Below are positions 47,472-56,708 of a stretch of 64,000 nt of DNA, piece by piece. Location: assembly GCF_014698755.1 (NCBI RefSeq), contig NZ_JACJTO010000005.1, positions 62,001-126,000 of the forward strand, in the 5' to 3' direction. Position 1 is the stretch's first letter; each line of letters begins with the position of its first letter. The notes under the pieces are model-generated. The model saw only the letters and a list, made by a program, of their open reading frames with translations, did no database searches and was not told the origin of the DNA. Position numbers and translations under genes: made by a program. Source of the stretch: Aphanizomenon flos-aquae FACHB-1287. Its GTDB lineage: Bacteria > Cyanobacteriota > Cyanobacteriia > Cyanobacteriales > Nostocaceae.

Positions 47472-48566
47472 CTACGGTTTATTCTTAGCTTGAATTTTAT
47501 CAAAAATTGCCCCTTCAGCAAAGAATTTTTTCTGAACTATATCCCAACCTCCTAATTCTTGAACTGTACTTAAGGTTTTTATGGGCGGATATTTGTCCTC
47601 AAATTCCTTGGTTTTAGCCACTGTTTCATTTACAGGACGAAATCCCACTTTCGCAAATTCCTCTTGTGCTTCAGGAGTAAACAAGTATTTAACAAAAGCC
47701 TCTGCTACTTCACGATTACCATGTTTATCAACATTTTTATCAACAATAGTAACAGGATTATCAATGGAAATATTTACATCAGGAAGAATATAATTAGTTT
47801 TTTCACCCTTGTCTTGGGCTAAAACAATTTCATTCTCATAATTGATTAAAGCATCACCTTGGCCTTGTTTAAAAAATGCGTCTGTAGCTTCACGAGCATC
47901 TTTTGTTAAGACAGGGACATTTTTATAAACTTTAGTCACAAACTCCGTTGCTTTTGCTTCGTCTCCACCTGTTTTAATTACTGAATTCCAAAGTGCTAAA
48001 AAATTCCACCGCGCCACACCAGAAGTTTTAGGATCTGCGGTAATTAATTTAACATCATCTCTAGCTAAATCAACCCAGTTCTTGATACCTTTGGGATTAC
48101 CTTCACGGGTTACTAAAGCTGCAACAGATTTAGTAACAATACTGTCATTAGGAAATTCTTTTTCCCACCCAGGCTGAATTAATCCCGCTTTTTCAATTTT
48201 TTGCGTATCTAAAGCTAGTGCTAGATGAACAATATCTGCTTCTAAACCATCAACTACAGCTCTGGTTTGCGAACCAGAACCACCATAGCTTTGTTTAAAT
48301 TCTACAGTTTGCTTATGTTCTTGTTGCCATTTTTCCACAAATTTGGGAATAATTGCCGCGTGAGCAGCTTTAGTAACAGCATAAGATACAAGTGTTAATT
48401 CTACGTTCCCTTTTTTATCAGGTGAATTACTGCTTTTTGTCCCAGAGCAAGCAGCAAGAGATACACTTAATACAGTTCCTACTAAAACAAGTGATACAAA
48501 GCTTTTGAGGGAATTTGCTCTCCAGGTCTGTTGCCATATTTTTAGTAATTTATACCACAAATTCAT
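47472..48566 (-). CDS. sbpA: Sulfate-binding lipoprotein SbpA (copy 1)
   Basis: A 364-residue periplasmic sulfate-binding protein. The N-terminal signal ends in a lipobox (SLAAC, cysteine about residue 40), so it is probably lipid-anchored. Sulfate-site motifs ELTLVSYAVTKAAH, YGGSGSQTRAV and ARWNFLALWNS are intact. First gene of the sbpA-cysT-cysW-NIL operon, and divergent from a second binding-protein gene. Confidence 0.93.
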   Translation of the reverse strand: MNLWYKLLKIWQQTWRANSLKSFVSLVLVGTVLSVSLAACSGTKSSNSPDKKGNVELTLVSYAVTKAAHAAIIPKFVEKWQQEHKQTVEFKQSYGGSGSQTRAVVDGLEADIVHLALALDTQKIEKAGLIQPGWEKEFPNDSIVTKSVAALVTREGNPKGIKNWVDLARDDVKLITADPKTSGVARWNFLALWNSVIKTGGDEAKATEFVTKVYKNVPVLTKDAREATDAFFKQGQGDALINYENEIVLAQDKGEKTNYILPDVNISIDNPVTIVDKNVDKHGNREVAEAFVKYLFTPEAQEEFAKVGFRPVNETVAKTKEFEDKYPPIKTLSTVQELGGWDIVQKKFFAEGAIFDKIQAKNKP

Positions 48567-49054
48567 CTTTTATCCTTTAATTAATCTTTTTGAATTTTGC
48601 TAAAGCGCAAGATTTTAATTACAAGCCCTTTATAAGTATTTGGTGATCAATACCAGCTAAAACTGCATATTGACGATAGGGAATATGGAGATTTTAGCAG
48701 TATGTGGGACAAATGACAACATCTTTACTTCTCATTTATCAATTTCTGATCATCTTCATTATGATTAATTAAGAATAATTACTTAATAATCTAATACTTT
48801 AAACACTTTAATTTAATAATTACTTTATAATACATCCTGCTGAAATACTTACCAAATAAGATTTTTAAGCAATTTAATTATTAAAAAATACTTACAATAT
48901 ATAATACATACAATATCCGATAGGAAAATGATTGATTTTAAGTGTAAAAACTATTGATTTTATTTATTGTGTCTGGTATGCTTTTTTCTAGCAAATAAAT
49001 ACGATATCCCGACAGGAGTATCGTAGATTCTATTAATATCCAGTTAAGGACACC
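48567..49054. promoter_or_regulatory. Divergent promoter region of two sulfate-binding genes
   Basis: 488 bp between back-to-back sbp genes. Near copy 2 lies the inverted repeat TACGATA (49000-49006) / TATCGTA (49019-49025) flanking TCCCGACAGGAG, 30 bp before the ATG. A related ATATCCGATAGGAAAA lies at 48914. These are candidate sites for a sulfur-responsive regulator; I do not know the consensus. Confidence 0.4.
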
Positions 49055-50119
49055 ATGACAAATAATTCTGCAACAACAAAGCCATTATTTCCCGCTTTAT
49101 TCTTAGCAACTGGTTTAAGTATCAGTACAATTTTACCTGTATTCGCAAATTCAACCCAGAGAACGCAAATAATTGGTCAAAGTCCTAAAAAAGTTGAAAT
49201 TACCTTAGTTTCCTATGCTGTTACCAAGGCCGCTTACGGAAAAATTATTCCTGATTTTGTAGCAAAATGGAAAAGAGACAAAAATCAAGATGTTGTAATT
49301 CGGGAAAGTTACGGTGGTTCTGGTTCTCAAACCCGCGCTGTCATTGACGGTTTAGGTGCAGATGTGGTAGCATTAGCACTAGCTGGTGACATTAAAAAAA
49401 TTGAACAAGCTGGTTTAATTCAAGCAGGTTGGGAAAAAGAAGCTCCAAATAATGCTATTGTTACTCGCTCAGTAGTTGCTCTGGAAACTCGCGCAGGTAA
49501 TCCGAAAAATATCAAAACTTGGGCTGATTTAACAAAACCTGATGTTAAAATTGTGACCGCAAACCCAAAAACATCTGGTGGTGCTAAATGGAACTTTCTA
49601 GCTTTGTGGGGTGCTATAGTTAAGAATGGTGGAAATGATACCCAGGCTTTAAAATTCGTGACAAATGTCTTTAAAAACGTAGTTGTATTACCGAAAGATG
49701 CCAGAGAATCAAGTGATGCTTTTTACAAAAAAGGACAGGGTGATGTATTAATAAACTATGAAAACGAAGTCATTTTAGCTGCACAGCAAGGCAAAACAGA
49801 TACTTCTTACATAATTCCTCCAGTAAATATTTCGATAGAGGGACCTGTCGCAGTTGTGGATAAAAATGTTGATAAACATGGAAATCGTGAGGTTTCTGAA
49901 GCTTTTGTCAAGTTCCTTTTCACTCCAGAAGCACAACGTGAATTTGCTAAAGTTGGTTTTCGTCCAGTTAATTCTACTGTGTCCAAAGAAGTAAAAAATA
50001 AATTTCCCCATATTTCTCGTCTCTACACTGTAGCTGATCTTGGAGGTTGGAATAGCGTACAGAAGAAATTCTTTGCAGATGGTGCTATTTTTGACAAAGT
50101 TCAAGGTGGAAGACGGTAA
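49055..50119 (+). CDS. Sulfate-binding protein (copy 2), soluble periplasmic form
   Basis: A 354-residue paralogue of the copy on the other strand, with the same motifs (EITLVSYAVTKAAYGK, YGGSGSQTRAV, AKWNFLALW). It has an ordinary signal peptide (about 1-32, ending VFANS) and no lipobox, so it is likely soluble in the periplasm. It probably feeds the same CysTW channel. A terminator follows. Confidence 0.92.
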   Translation: MTNNSATTKPLFPALFLATGLSISTILPVFANSTQRTQIIGQSPKKVEITLVSYAVTKAAYGKIIPDFVAKWKRDKNQDVVIRESYGGSGSQTRAVIDGLGADVVALALAGDIKKIEQAGLIQAGWEKEAPNNAIVTRSVVALETRAGNPKNIKTWADLTKPDVKIVTANPKTSGGAKWNFLALWGAIVKNGGNDTQALKFVTNVFKNVVVLPKDARESSDAFYKKGQGDVLINYENEVILAAQQGKTDTSYIIPPVNISIEGPVAVVDKNVDKHGNREVSEAFVKFLFTPEAQREFAKVGFRPVNSTVSKEVKNKFPHISRLYTVADLGGWNSVQKKFFADGAIFDKVQGGRR

Positions 50120-50126
50120 AATACAA

Positions 50127-50162
50127 AAGAGGGGTTGCTGTTTTCGTTTATCCCTCTTCTTA
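50127..50162 (+). terminator. Rho-independent terminator after sbp copy 2
   Basis: AAGAGGG (50127-50133) pairs with CCCTCTT (50152-50158), loop of about 18 bases, followed by CTTATTC. It also lies at the end of the convergent amidotransferase gene. Confidence 0.75.
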
Positions 50163-50207
50163 TTCATGTCCTCAAAATGAGCATTTTTGGCAAATATCCA
50201 GTTAAAT

Positions 50208-50981
50208 CTAGATATTTTGTAGTGGTAAACCATCCTCAAATACTAGTAATTCTCCTGGTTGAATTGGTGTCCAAGCTTCATTATCCGTAAGTGGTGTAGT
50301 TACAATCACAGCTACGCGATCGCTTGGTGTAGTCAATTCACTAAAATCTACAGTCATTTCTTCATCAATTAAGTGAGCGGCCGCAAAGGGTGCTTGTCTA
50401 ATAATATAACAAAGTTTAGTGGAACAATGGGTAAAAAAGTGATCCCCATCTGAGAGTATATAGTTAAAAGATCCACAAGCTGCTATTTCCTTGGTAATTG
50501 TCTGTAATGTGTGGTAAAGTTCCTTTAGGGGTGGTTGTCCTTGGGGGTAATGCGATCGCAAAGTATTGAGTATTAAGCAAAACGCTCTTTCGCTGTCGGT
50601 AGCACCCACAGGTTGAAAAATACCATTGTTTTCCGGGTAAAAATCTGGTAAATTACCATTATGAGCAAATACCCAATATCTTCCCCAAAGTTCTCGACGG
50701 AAAGGGTGACAGTTTTCTAGGGCTATTTCCCCTTGAGTCGCTTTGCGAATATGGGCGATAACATGAGTAGAATGAATGGGATACTGACGGATAAACTCAG
50801 CAATTGGTGAGGCTATGGAAGCTTCAGCATCTAAAAAAATCCGACATCCTTTCCCTTCAAAAAAAGCAATTCCCCAACCGTCGCTATGTTCATCTGTTTT
50901 TCCCCCCCGTGCGGAGAATCCTTCAAAGGAAAAGCAAATATCTGTGGGTACGTTGCAGTTCATTCCTAGAAGTTGGCACAT
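50208..50981 (-). CDS. Class II glutamine amidotransferase (YafJ-like)
   Basis: A 257-residue Ntn-hydrolase. The nucleophile Cys is residue 2 after removal of Met (MCQLLGMN), with SFEGFSARGG, DGWGIAFFEG, HIRKATQG and FAHNGNL loops of the YafJ/EgtC-like class II amidotransferase family. These hydrolyse glutamine or gamma-glutamyl compounds; the physiological substrate here is unknown. It is the first of three minus-strand genes ahead of a small conserved gene. Confidence 0.88.
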   Translation of the reverse strand: MCQLLGMNCNVPTDICFSFEGFSARGGKTDEHSDGWGIAFFEGKGCRIFLDAEASIASPIAEFIRQYPIHSTHVIAHIRKATQGEIALENCHPFRRELWGRYWVFAHNGNLPDFYPENNGIFQPVGATDSERAFCLILNTLRSHYPQGQPPLKELYHTLQTITKEIAACGSFNYILSDGDHFFTHCSTKLCYIIRQAPFAAAHLIDEEMTVDFSELTTPSDRVAVIVTTPLTDNEAWTPIQPGELLVFEDGLPLQNI

Positions 50982-51034
50982 TAGGGTTGTACTTCTGATT
51001 GTAAACTAAAGAATAACATTAAAAGAAATTAAAA

Positions 51035-52192
51035 TTAATAAGTGCCTGTTTGGGGAAATTCATCATTCAAAGCCCATTTACCAATTTCCCGCAGTCTATA
51101 ATCAACCGTAGGTCGCCAATAACGATCAAAGCTATATTTTTGACTCGTAGCAGATGGTCCCATAACTTGAAAAATGCGGTTGGTAATGTCTAAACCTACT
51201 TTGGTGGCTGCAATTTTAGCAGTATTCACTGCTATCATACATTCTCCCCTTTGTGTTGGGGTAAGATTGTGTTCTTTTTCCCAAGCTGCTTGTAGTAATT
51301 CTATGGCTTGGTCAACTAAGGCCTTTGCCCCTTGTAAGTCTACCCACATATTACCATAGTGGTGAAGAATAACAGGATCTTTGGTAACACATTCCACCTC
51401 TGATGTCAACCAAGGTTTTTTACGGTTCTGAGTATAATTTTTAGCTGATGCAAAAGCACCCTCAGCAAGCCCTAAGTAAATATTAGCTAGGTTGAGTTGA
51501 GTTATACAACAACGAATAGTAGCAAAAATAGAATTTTGATTGTATCTAGCACCAATGATTTCCTGGGGATAAACAATCACATTGTCAAAATCAATACTAC
51601 CGCTATCAGTTTGGCGTTGTCCCATGTTATGCCAATCAGTATTAATTTTTACCCCTTGTCTCCGACTGGGAATGACTAAAATAATTAATTCTCCCGTTGT
51701 TTGATCAATAGCTGAAAGTGGTAAAATATCAGAATCTACACAACCGGAACAAAAGCTTTTACTACCATTAAGTAAAAAATGATTTTCCTGTGCTGTAATA
51801 ACTGCTCTTTTGTCTCTAGGATTAAGATCATTACACCAAAACCAATTATGATTAACAGTTTCGCTATAGTAATATTGTTTATGCTCAATTGTACCAAAAA
51901 TATGGGGAATAACTACCCCAATTTGATGACATGAGAAAACATGAGCTAAGGAACTATCAACTTTAGCAAATTCCCGAATTATTTTGAATGTAGTTATCCA
52001 GTTTGCGCCAATTCCCCCATATTCTTGAGGGATAATCAATTTAAGTAGGTTACTTTGTCGCAAACTATCCCGTTCTTGTTTTGGTGTAACTCCTTGAGTC
52101 TCTCTTTCCATAGCAGTTTGGGCAAATTCTCCTGCTAAAGACTGAGCTAAAATAATGTAATCTTTGGCTGCTAATTCTAAATCATTTCTCAT
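51035..52192 (-). CDS. SfnB-like acyl-CoA dehydrogenase family oxidoreductase
   Basis: A 385-residue flavoenzyme of the acyl-CoA dehydrogenase fold, in the branch with SfnB/DszC-type sulfur-compound monooxygenases: QSNLLKLIIPQEYGGIGANW (about 46-65), FSCHQIGV, SGCVDSD and QRQTDSGSIDFDNV. It lacks the catalytic Glu context of true acyl-CoA dehydrogenases as far as I can tell. Its position beside sulfate transport genes fits sulfur scavenging (sulfones or sulfonates), but the substrate is inferred. Confidence 0.8.
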   Translation of the reverse strand: MRNDLELAAKDYIILAQSLAGEFAQTAMERETQGVTPKQERDSLRQSNLLKLIIPQEYGGIGANWITTFKIIREFAKVDSSLAHVFSCHQIGVVIPHIFGTIEHKQYYYSETVNHNWFWCNDLNPRDKRAVITAQENHFLLNGSKSFCSGCVDSDILPLSAIDQTTGELIILVIPSRRQGVKINTDWHNMGQRQTDSGSIDFDNVIVYPQEIIGARYNQNSIFATIRCCITQLNLANIYLGLAEGAFASAKNYTQNRKKPWLTSEVECVTKDPVILHHYGNMWVDLQGAKALVDQAIELLQAAWEKEHNLTPTQRGECMIAVNTAKIAATKVGLDITNRIFQVMGPSATSQKYSFDRYWRPTVDYRLREIGKWALNDEFPQTGTY

Positions 52193-52220
52193 TATCTTAA
52201 AACCTACTTATGAAAAATCT

Positions 52221-52466
52221 TTATTCAATTTCTAATTGTTTTTTAGCCTGTTTTAATTGTTTCCACAAACTACGAATTTCTTGGTAAGCTTCCTGTGGAG
52301 GTATTTTACCAGATGTTTGTAAATTACAAATATAATTTACCCTTTGAGCAAATTCCTGGAGATTAGCATTAAAAACTAAATATTCCGGTTTAAACTGACC
52401 ATAATAGGAACTACGAGGGTAGAGAAAATCACATATCTCGGAGAGTAAATCAGATTCTTGTCTCAT
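52221..52466 (-). CDS. Small conserved protein (possibly DUF7219)
   Basis: An 81-residue acidic/helical protein (ICDFLYPRSSYYGQFKPEYLVFNANLQEFAQRV in pieces), conserved in cyanobacteria near SfnB-like genes. It starts 28 bp before the oxidoreductase gene and should be cotranscribed with it. Function unknown; a partner for the oxidoreductase is a guess. Confidence 0.7.
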   Translation of the reverse strand: MRQESDLLSEICDFLYPRSSYYGQFKPEYLVFNANLQEFAQRVNYICNLQTSGKIPPQEAYQEIRSLWKQLKQAKKQLEIE

Positions 52467-52898
52467 GGTAATTTCTTAATTTGTAATCAATCTTCGGTTA
52501 TCAGTAGTCGTGATTAGATAGAGATACAAATTTGACATTTCAGCGTTTTTGGGTTTTAAAGACCGGTAATCCGATAGAGATAGAGTAGTTTTAAAATTTA
52601 TTTTACAAGCATTACATATTTTTCTGAATTAGGCAAGACATTTTTAGGGAATTACTTTAAAAAAAGATTATTACATATTTTTCTCAATTAGTTAAGAGGT
52701 TTTGAGTTCATTTTTCTCAATTTATGGGAAAATTGAGAAGTAGTTTCCAAGATTTATTTGTAGATTATTACATATAATTCTCAATTAGGCAAGAGGTTTT
52801 GAGTTAATTTTTCTCAATTTCTGGGAAAATTGAGAAACTTGCTAGAGTTGGTTAGGGTAGGAAAAGAAAAATAACAAATAATAGCAAATAATAGGATT
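52467..52898. other. Intergenic region with ~97-bp spaced repeats
   Basis: 432 bp between the small gene and msrB, mostly occupied by the repeats listed separately at 52611-52837. Nothing coding seen. Confidence 0.6.
52611..52837. repeat. Tandem-like intergenic repeats with AATTGAGAA hairpins
   Basis: Three copies opening ATTACATATTTTTCT: 52611 (degraded), 52670-52740 and 52767-52837. Copies 2 and 3 run about 71 bp and each contains TTCTCAATTT...AAAATTGAGAA, a hairpin of about 10 bp. The 97-bp spacing of copies 2 and 3 suggests a duplication. Confidence 0.85.
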
Positions 52899-53393
52899 AT
52901 GGACAAACGTTATTTTTTGCAAATGGGTGCCGTATTAGTCGGTACAGCCTTTTTTTCCCGTTATATCAATTGGAGTTCAGAAACAATGGCGCTTTCTAAT
53001 ACAGAGTTTGCAGTTACGAAAACGGAGGAAGAGTGGAAGAGTATCCTGACACCGGAACAGTTTCGGGTGTTGCGGAAACATGGTACAGAGCCTTCTCATA
53101 CCAGTCCTCTGGATAAGCAATATGAACCTGGTACTTATGTCTGTGCTGGTTGTGGACAAGCTCTATTTACTTCAGAAACTAAATTTAATAGTGGTACTGG
53201 TTGGCCGAGCTTTTTTAAGCCAATTGAGGGAGCAATTGCTACGACTACAGACCGATCATTTTTCATGACCAGAACTGAGGTTCATTGCAGTAATTGTGGT
53301 GGACATTTAGGCCATGTATTCAATGATGGTCCTAAACCAACTGGCTTACGCTACTGTATGAATGGTGTATCATTACAGTTTACACCTGCGTAA
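52899..53393 (+). CDS. msrB: Methionine-R-sulfoxide reductase MsrB, exported or anchored
   Basis: A 164-residue MsrB that reduces the R epimer of methionine sulfoxide in proteins. Zinc cysteines CAGC (about 76-79) and CSNC (about 125-128), catalytic cysteine in LRYCMNGVSL (residue ~152) and the GTGWPSF substrate loop are intact. Unlike most cytoplasmic MsrB, it has an N-terminal hydrophobic segment (MDKRYFLQMGAVLVGTAFF) after a KR pair, so it is probably exported or membrane-anchored, possibly by the Tat route. Confidence 0.92.
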   Translation: MDKRYFLQMGAVLVGTAFFSRYINWSSETMALSNTEFAVTKTEEEWKSILTPEQFRVLRKHGTEPSHTSPLDKQYEPGTYVCAGCGQALFTSETKFNSGTGWPSFFKPIEGAIATTTDRSFFMTRTEVHCSNCGGHLGHVFNDGPKPTGLRYCMNGVSLQFTPA

Positions 53394-53479
53394 ATTAGCA
53401 AAAAAGGGAATGGAAGGAACGGGAAGCGGTGAGTGGGTGAAAGTGTTAACAATAATACGGTTCACTTTTTCAACTCTCT

Positions 53480-53507
53480 CAAGGGGTTCAAACCCCTTGT
53501 TTTATTT
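53480..53507 (+). terminator. Rho-independent terminator after msrB
   Basis: CAAGGGGT-TCAA-ACCCCTTG hairpin followed by TTTTATTT, 87 bp after the msrB stop. Confidence 0.85.
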
Positions 53508-53589
53508 GAGCAAAAGCGAGAAATTTTAATATAGCAGGTACTCGAGGTTGTATGGAATTATGGAAAAAAGAATCAATAAGGATTAAATA

Positions 53590-53928
53590 ATGCAAGTTTT
53601 CAAAAGAGCCATCAAGCCAGAAAGTTATATATCATTTCTCCACACCTACCAAACCACTTGGGGGACTGCTGGTGATATTTGTTTAGTTCGGGAATCTATA
53701 GCCAAGTCCAGCGGGTCGAAGTTCTTAGGGCGCAGAATTCAACTAGCTCTCCCTAAAGGAATGGAACGTGATTACTTGGTGAATATTCCTATAATAAAAA
53801 TTGCAGGTCATGTAGGTGATGGACATCCTAAAGATCCGCAATCTGAATGGGAGGCTTATGAGGGAATAGATCCAGAAATAGCGCTCACTGTTCTCAAAAT
53901 TTGGGGCTTTAAGTTAATTGAGTTATAG
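53590..53928 (+). CDS. Hypothetical protein
   Basis: A 112-residue soluble protein I do not recognise. Start at ATG 53590 after an AAGGATT-like sequence (53579-53585). The sequence has SKFLGRRIQLALPKGMERDYLVNIPI and a C-terminal EIALTVLKIWGFKLIEL; no signal peptide, membrane helix or Cys cluster. Codon use looks like the neighbours. It stands alone between msrB and the cpc operon, facing the operon's 3' end. Confidence 0.5.
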   Translation: MQVFKRAIKPESYISFLHTYQTTWGTAGDICLVRESIAKSSGSKFLGRRIQLALPKGMERDYLVNIPIIKIAGHVGDGHPKDPQSEWEAYEGIDPEIALTVLKIWGFKLIEL

Positions 53929-53930
53929 GA

Positions 53931-53985
53931 AATTTTAGGGTGGGTCAAGAATTATCTTCCTAACACACCCTAGAAATTGAAACTT
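53931..53985. repeat. Inverted repeat downstream of hypothetical gene
   Basis: TTAGGGTG...ACACCCTA with AATTT/AAATT flanks forms an imperfect hairpin just after the stop. Could terminate the gene or be a dispersed repeat. Confidence 0.55.
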
Positions 53986-54104
53986 TTTTGATCAACTCAG
54001 TACACAACAGCGGAAGTTAACTAACTATTAAAAACAACTAAAAACCTGATCACATTTGCTTTTTCAATTTTCAATTGTTAATTTTTAATTCCGATAAAGC
54101 GGTA

Positions 54105-54866
54105 CTAGCGTCTACCACGATAAGGAACAGCATTTAGGTAATCAATGTCAAAGGAAGATAGCTTTTGAGCGTAGTTACCCTTACCAGATACAGAAGCGGC
54201 CATAGCTGCAAATTTGCGAGGATCTCCTTCTGCCATGCGCTTTTCTTTAGCCTTAGCAGTGTAGAAGTTCTCCAAAGTGAAGCGCCAGTCGGTTTTGACT
54301 GTACCTGCTGTTTCTTGGAAGTCGGCACCGTAGCGGGGTGTTACCAAGTTAAAAGGACGATCTACAAAACGCTTACGTTGGTAGGGTACGGTATTGTCGC
54401 CAAAATTTTCGGTGTATTCGGTGCCGTCTAATAAAACATCAACGAAGCCACTAAAACCTTTGTTGCAAATGACAATTGACCAAGCAATTTCTTCTTTTTT
54501 GTTGTAAGCACAGCGACCTAATAACCGTTTGAGAGTGATGTCTACTAAACGGTAGTTGTTGTTAACAGAGACAACTAAACGATAGAAAGCTTCAGATTTA
54601 GCTAAACCCCGGATAAAATCACGAACTGACAAAGAACCGTTTTTTAGTTGAGATTCTAAAGTTACTTGACGGTTAAATTTGAGAATTTCATGTTCACTAA
54701 AAACTTGGCGATAAGCAGCCCAAATGATATTAGTCATGTCAGTGTAAGAACTAACATCTTCAGTGCGATAGATATAAGGTGTATCTTCATTTTGGTCAGC
54801 AATCCCAAAGCTGCTCACTCGGTGATTTTGACTGCTTGGATTGTACTGAAGTAATGGCAATGCCAT
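54105..54866 (-). CDS. cpcG4: Phycobilisome rod-core linker CpcG4
   Basis: A 253-residue linker that joins phycocyanin rods to the allophycocyanin core. PBS linker domain (about 25-180) with [38 protein letters not shown] in pieces and [31 protein letters not shown]; the C-terminal ~70 residues are the core-binding part. Last gene of the cpc operon. Confidence 0.95.
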   Translation of the reverse strand: MALPLLQYNPSSQNHRVSSFGIADQNEDTPYIYRTEDVSSYTDMTNIIWAAYRQVFSEHEILKFNRQVTLESQLKNGSLSVRDFIRGLAKSEAFYRLVVSVNNNYRLVDITLKRLLGRCAYNKKEEIAWSIVICNKGFSGFVDVLLDGTEYTENFGDNTVPYQRKRFVDRPFNLVTPRYGADFQETAGTVKTDWRFTLENFYTAKAKEKRMAEGDPRKFAAMAASVSGKGNYAQKLSSFDIDYLNAVPYRGRR

Positions 54867-54991
54867 ATTATTTTTCTCCTTTGATGATCAAATTAAACAA
54901 AGATAATGAAACAGGAAATAGGGAATAGAGAATAGTTTTACCCTATTACTGATTCCCTATTTCCTCTTGATCTTATTTTCCCCTGAAAAGG

Positions 54992-55720
54992 TTAGTAGAT
55001 ATCACTAATTCCTAACCAATTGAGGATAAATAAGAAAGTGATGCCTGCGGTTATTACTAGTAATACAGCAGACAATGCTCCCCAATCAACATTTTGCCCA
55101 GAGCTTGGGTAGGAAAACCCACGCCATTGATGAATATACCGACCTTTTTGGACAATACCTGCCCGGTCACGATAATCAGCACCATAGCGGGGGGTAAAGC
55201 TAATGGGGCGGTCTGTGGTCATGCGTTTGCGTTGGTAGGGTACGGTATACTCGCCAAAGGCTTGTTCATACTCACTACTATCAATCAGCACATCGACAAA
55301 TTTTCCCCAACCTAAAGTAGCAATTTGAATTGACCAAGCAATTTTTTCTTGCTCATTATAGGGAGAACGACCCAAAATTCTTTTTAGGAACATTTCTACC
55401 AAGCGATAGTTGTTATTCGGTGTCACAACTAGCTGATAAAATCGCTCTGATTTTGCCAAACCCCGAATGAAATCTTTAACCGTAATTGACCTATTTTTGA
55501 GTTGGGTTTCTAAGGTAATTTGACGGTTAAATTTGAGAATCTCCTGTTCGTTGAAAATTTGGCGATAAGCAGCCCAAATTAGTTGTTCAATTTCGCCGGG
55601 AGAGTTAGCATTTTCAATTCGGTAGATATAAGGATTGTCTTCGTTAATATCTGCCGTCCCAAAACTGCTAACTCTTTGATTTTGAGTTGTAGGTTTGTAT
55701 TCAAGTAAAGGAATTGCCAT
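54992..55720 (-). CDS. cpcG3: CpcG3/CpcL-type linker with C-terminal membrane helix
   Basis: A 242-residue linker. Start at ATG 55720 ([10 protein letters not shown]), aligning with the other CpcG proteins, not the in-frame ATG 33 bases upstream. The linker domain is intact ([43 protein letters not shown]). Its C-terminus differs: a hydrophobic segment [22 protein letters not shown] (last ~25 residues). Linkers of this type (CpcL) anchor core-less phycocyanin rods to membranes and to photosystem I, rather than to the phycobilisome core. It is the third of four tandem copies. Confidence 0.95.
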   Translation of the reverse strand: MAIPLLEYKPTTQNQRVSSFGTADINEDNPYIYRIENANSPGEIEQLIWAAYRQIFNEQEILKFNRQITLETQLKNRSITVKDFIRGLAKSERFYQLVVTPNNNYRLVEMFLKRILGRSPYNEQEKIAWSIQIATLGWGKFVDVLIDSSEYEQAFGEYTVPYQRKRMTTDRPISFTPRYGADYRDRAGIVQKGRYIHQWRGFSYPSSGQNVDWGALSAVLLVITAGITFLFILNWLGISDIY

Positions 55721-55861
55721 TTTAAAAAACCTGCCTTTTGGTAAAGTTGGCATCTCAAAATGTTGTTACACTTAGCAAACTAACTAAAATTAAAATCCTT
55801 AAAAAAATGCAAACTTTGTCACTTTTTCAACCGAAATTTCCCAGCTAGTTAAAAAAACTAT

Positions 55862-56605
55862 TTAGCCGAGGGGAAAACTAGCACCAGAACTAATAGAAAC
55901 AGGAATACCTATTGATGTTGTTTCTCTTGTGGTGTTAGGAATTTGGATATTAGCAGTGCTAACTGGTGTGTAAGTCACTGTTTTAATCTTAATGGAATTT
56001 GCCATATCCAAAAAGTTTTTGATGTCACCCCATTTATAACGAGCTTCTTCCAGTTGGTCGCGCCAGTAGTCGCTGTATCGTGGTGTTACCAAATTAAAGG
56101 GTCTATCTTTATAACGTCGTCTTTGGTAGGGAACAATATTTTCCCCAAAGTTGCTTTGATATTCTTCAGAGTCTAGCAAAGCATCAACAAAACCACCCCA
56201 ACCCTTGGTCGCTATGACAATTGACCAAGCGATTTCTTCTTCTTTGTTGTAAGGTGCGCGACCTAATAACCGTTTTAGTCCAATTTCTACTAATCTGTAG
56301 TTGGAGTTACTCTGAACTACCAAACTTTGAAAAGCTTCAGATTTAGCTAAACCCCGGATAAAATCACAGACGGTAATAGCTTTGTTTTTGACTTGGGATT
56401 CTAGATGAACTTGGCGGTAAAATTTGAGAATAACGTGTTCACTAAAAAGTTGCCGATAAGCCGCCCAAATTAATTCTTCTACTTCTCCACCAAAGGCATA
56501 ATTTTCAATGCGGTAAATTGTAGGTGTATCTTCGTTGGAGACTTCATAACCAGAAACACGCTGGTTTTGAGAACTGGGTTTATATTCTAGTAAAGGTATT
56601 GTCAT
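55862..56605 (-). CDS. cpcG2: Phycobilisome rod-core linker CpcG2
   Basis: A 247-residue rod-core linker with a complete PBS linker domain ([52 protein letters not shown]) and a short C-terminal tail rich in Thr/Ser. Copies cpcG1-G4 differ mainly in this tail, which sets where in the core the rod binds. Starts ~100 bp after cpcG1, across a short-repeat stretch. Confidence 0.95.
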   Translation of the reverse strand: MTIPLLEYKPSSQNQRVSGYEVSNEDTPTIYRIENYAFGGEVEELIWAAYRQLFSEHVILKFYRQVHLESQVKNKAITVCDFIRGLAKSEAFQSLVVQSNSNYRLVEIGLKRLLGRAPYNKEEEIAWSIVIATKGWGGFVDALLDSEEYQSNFGENIVPYQRRRYKDRPFNLVTPRYSDYWRDQLEEARYKWGDIKNFLDMANSIKIKTVTYTPVSTANIQIPNTTRETTSIGIPVSISSGASFPLG

Positions 56606-56613
56606 CTTTGTTA

Positions 56614-56708
56614 ATTGTCGGTTGTGAGTTGTCAGTTGTTCAGTTGTTAGTTGTCAGTTGTTAGTTGTTCTTATTAAAGACCAATGACTAATAATGACTA
56701 ATAACTAA
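56614..56708. repeat. STRR short repeats between cpcG1 and cpcG2
   Basis: TTGTCAGTTG/TTAGTTG-type direct repeats continued by GACTAATAATGACTAATAACTAAC. Same class as at 39229 and 58186. Non-coding, inside the operon. Confidence 0.85.

Noticed and set aside
52611-52837. AATTGAGAA repeats considered as a CRISPR array
   Set aside because: Only two good copies, 97 bp apart, with similar sequence between them; not repeat-spacer structure.
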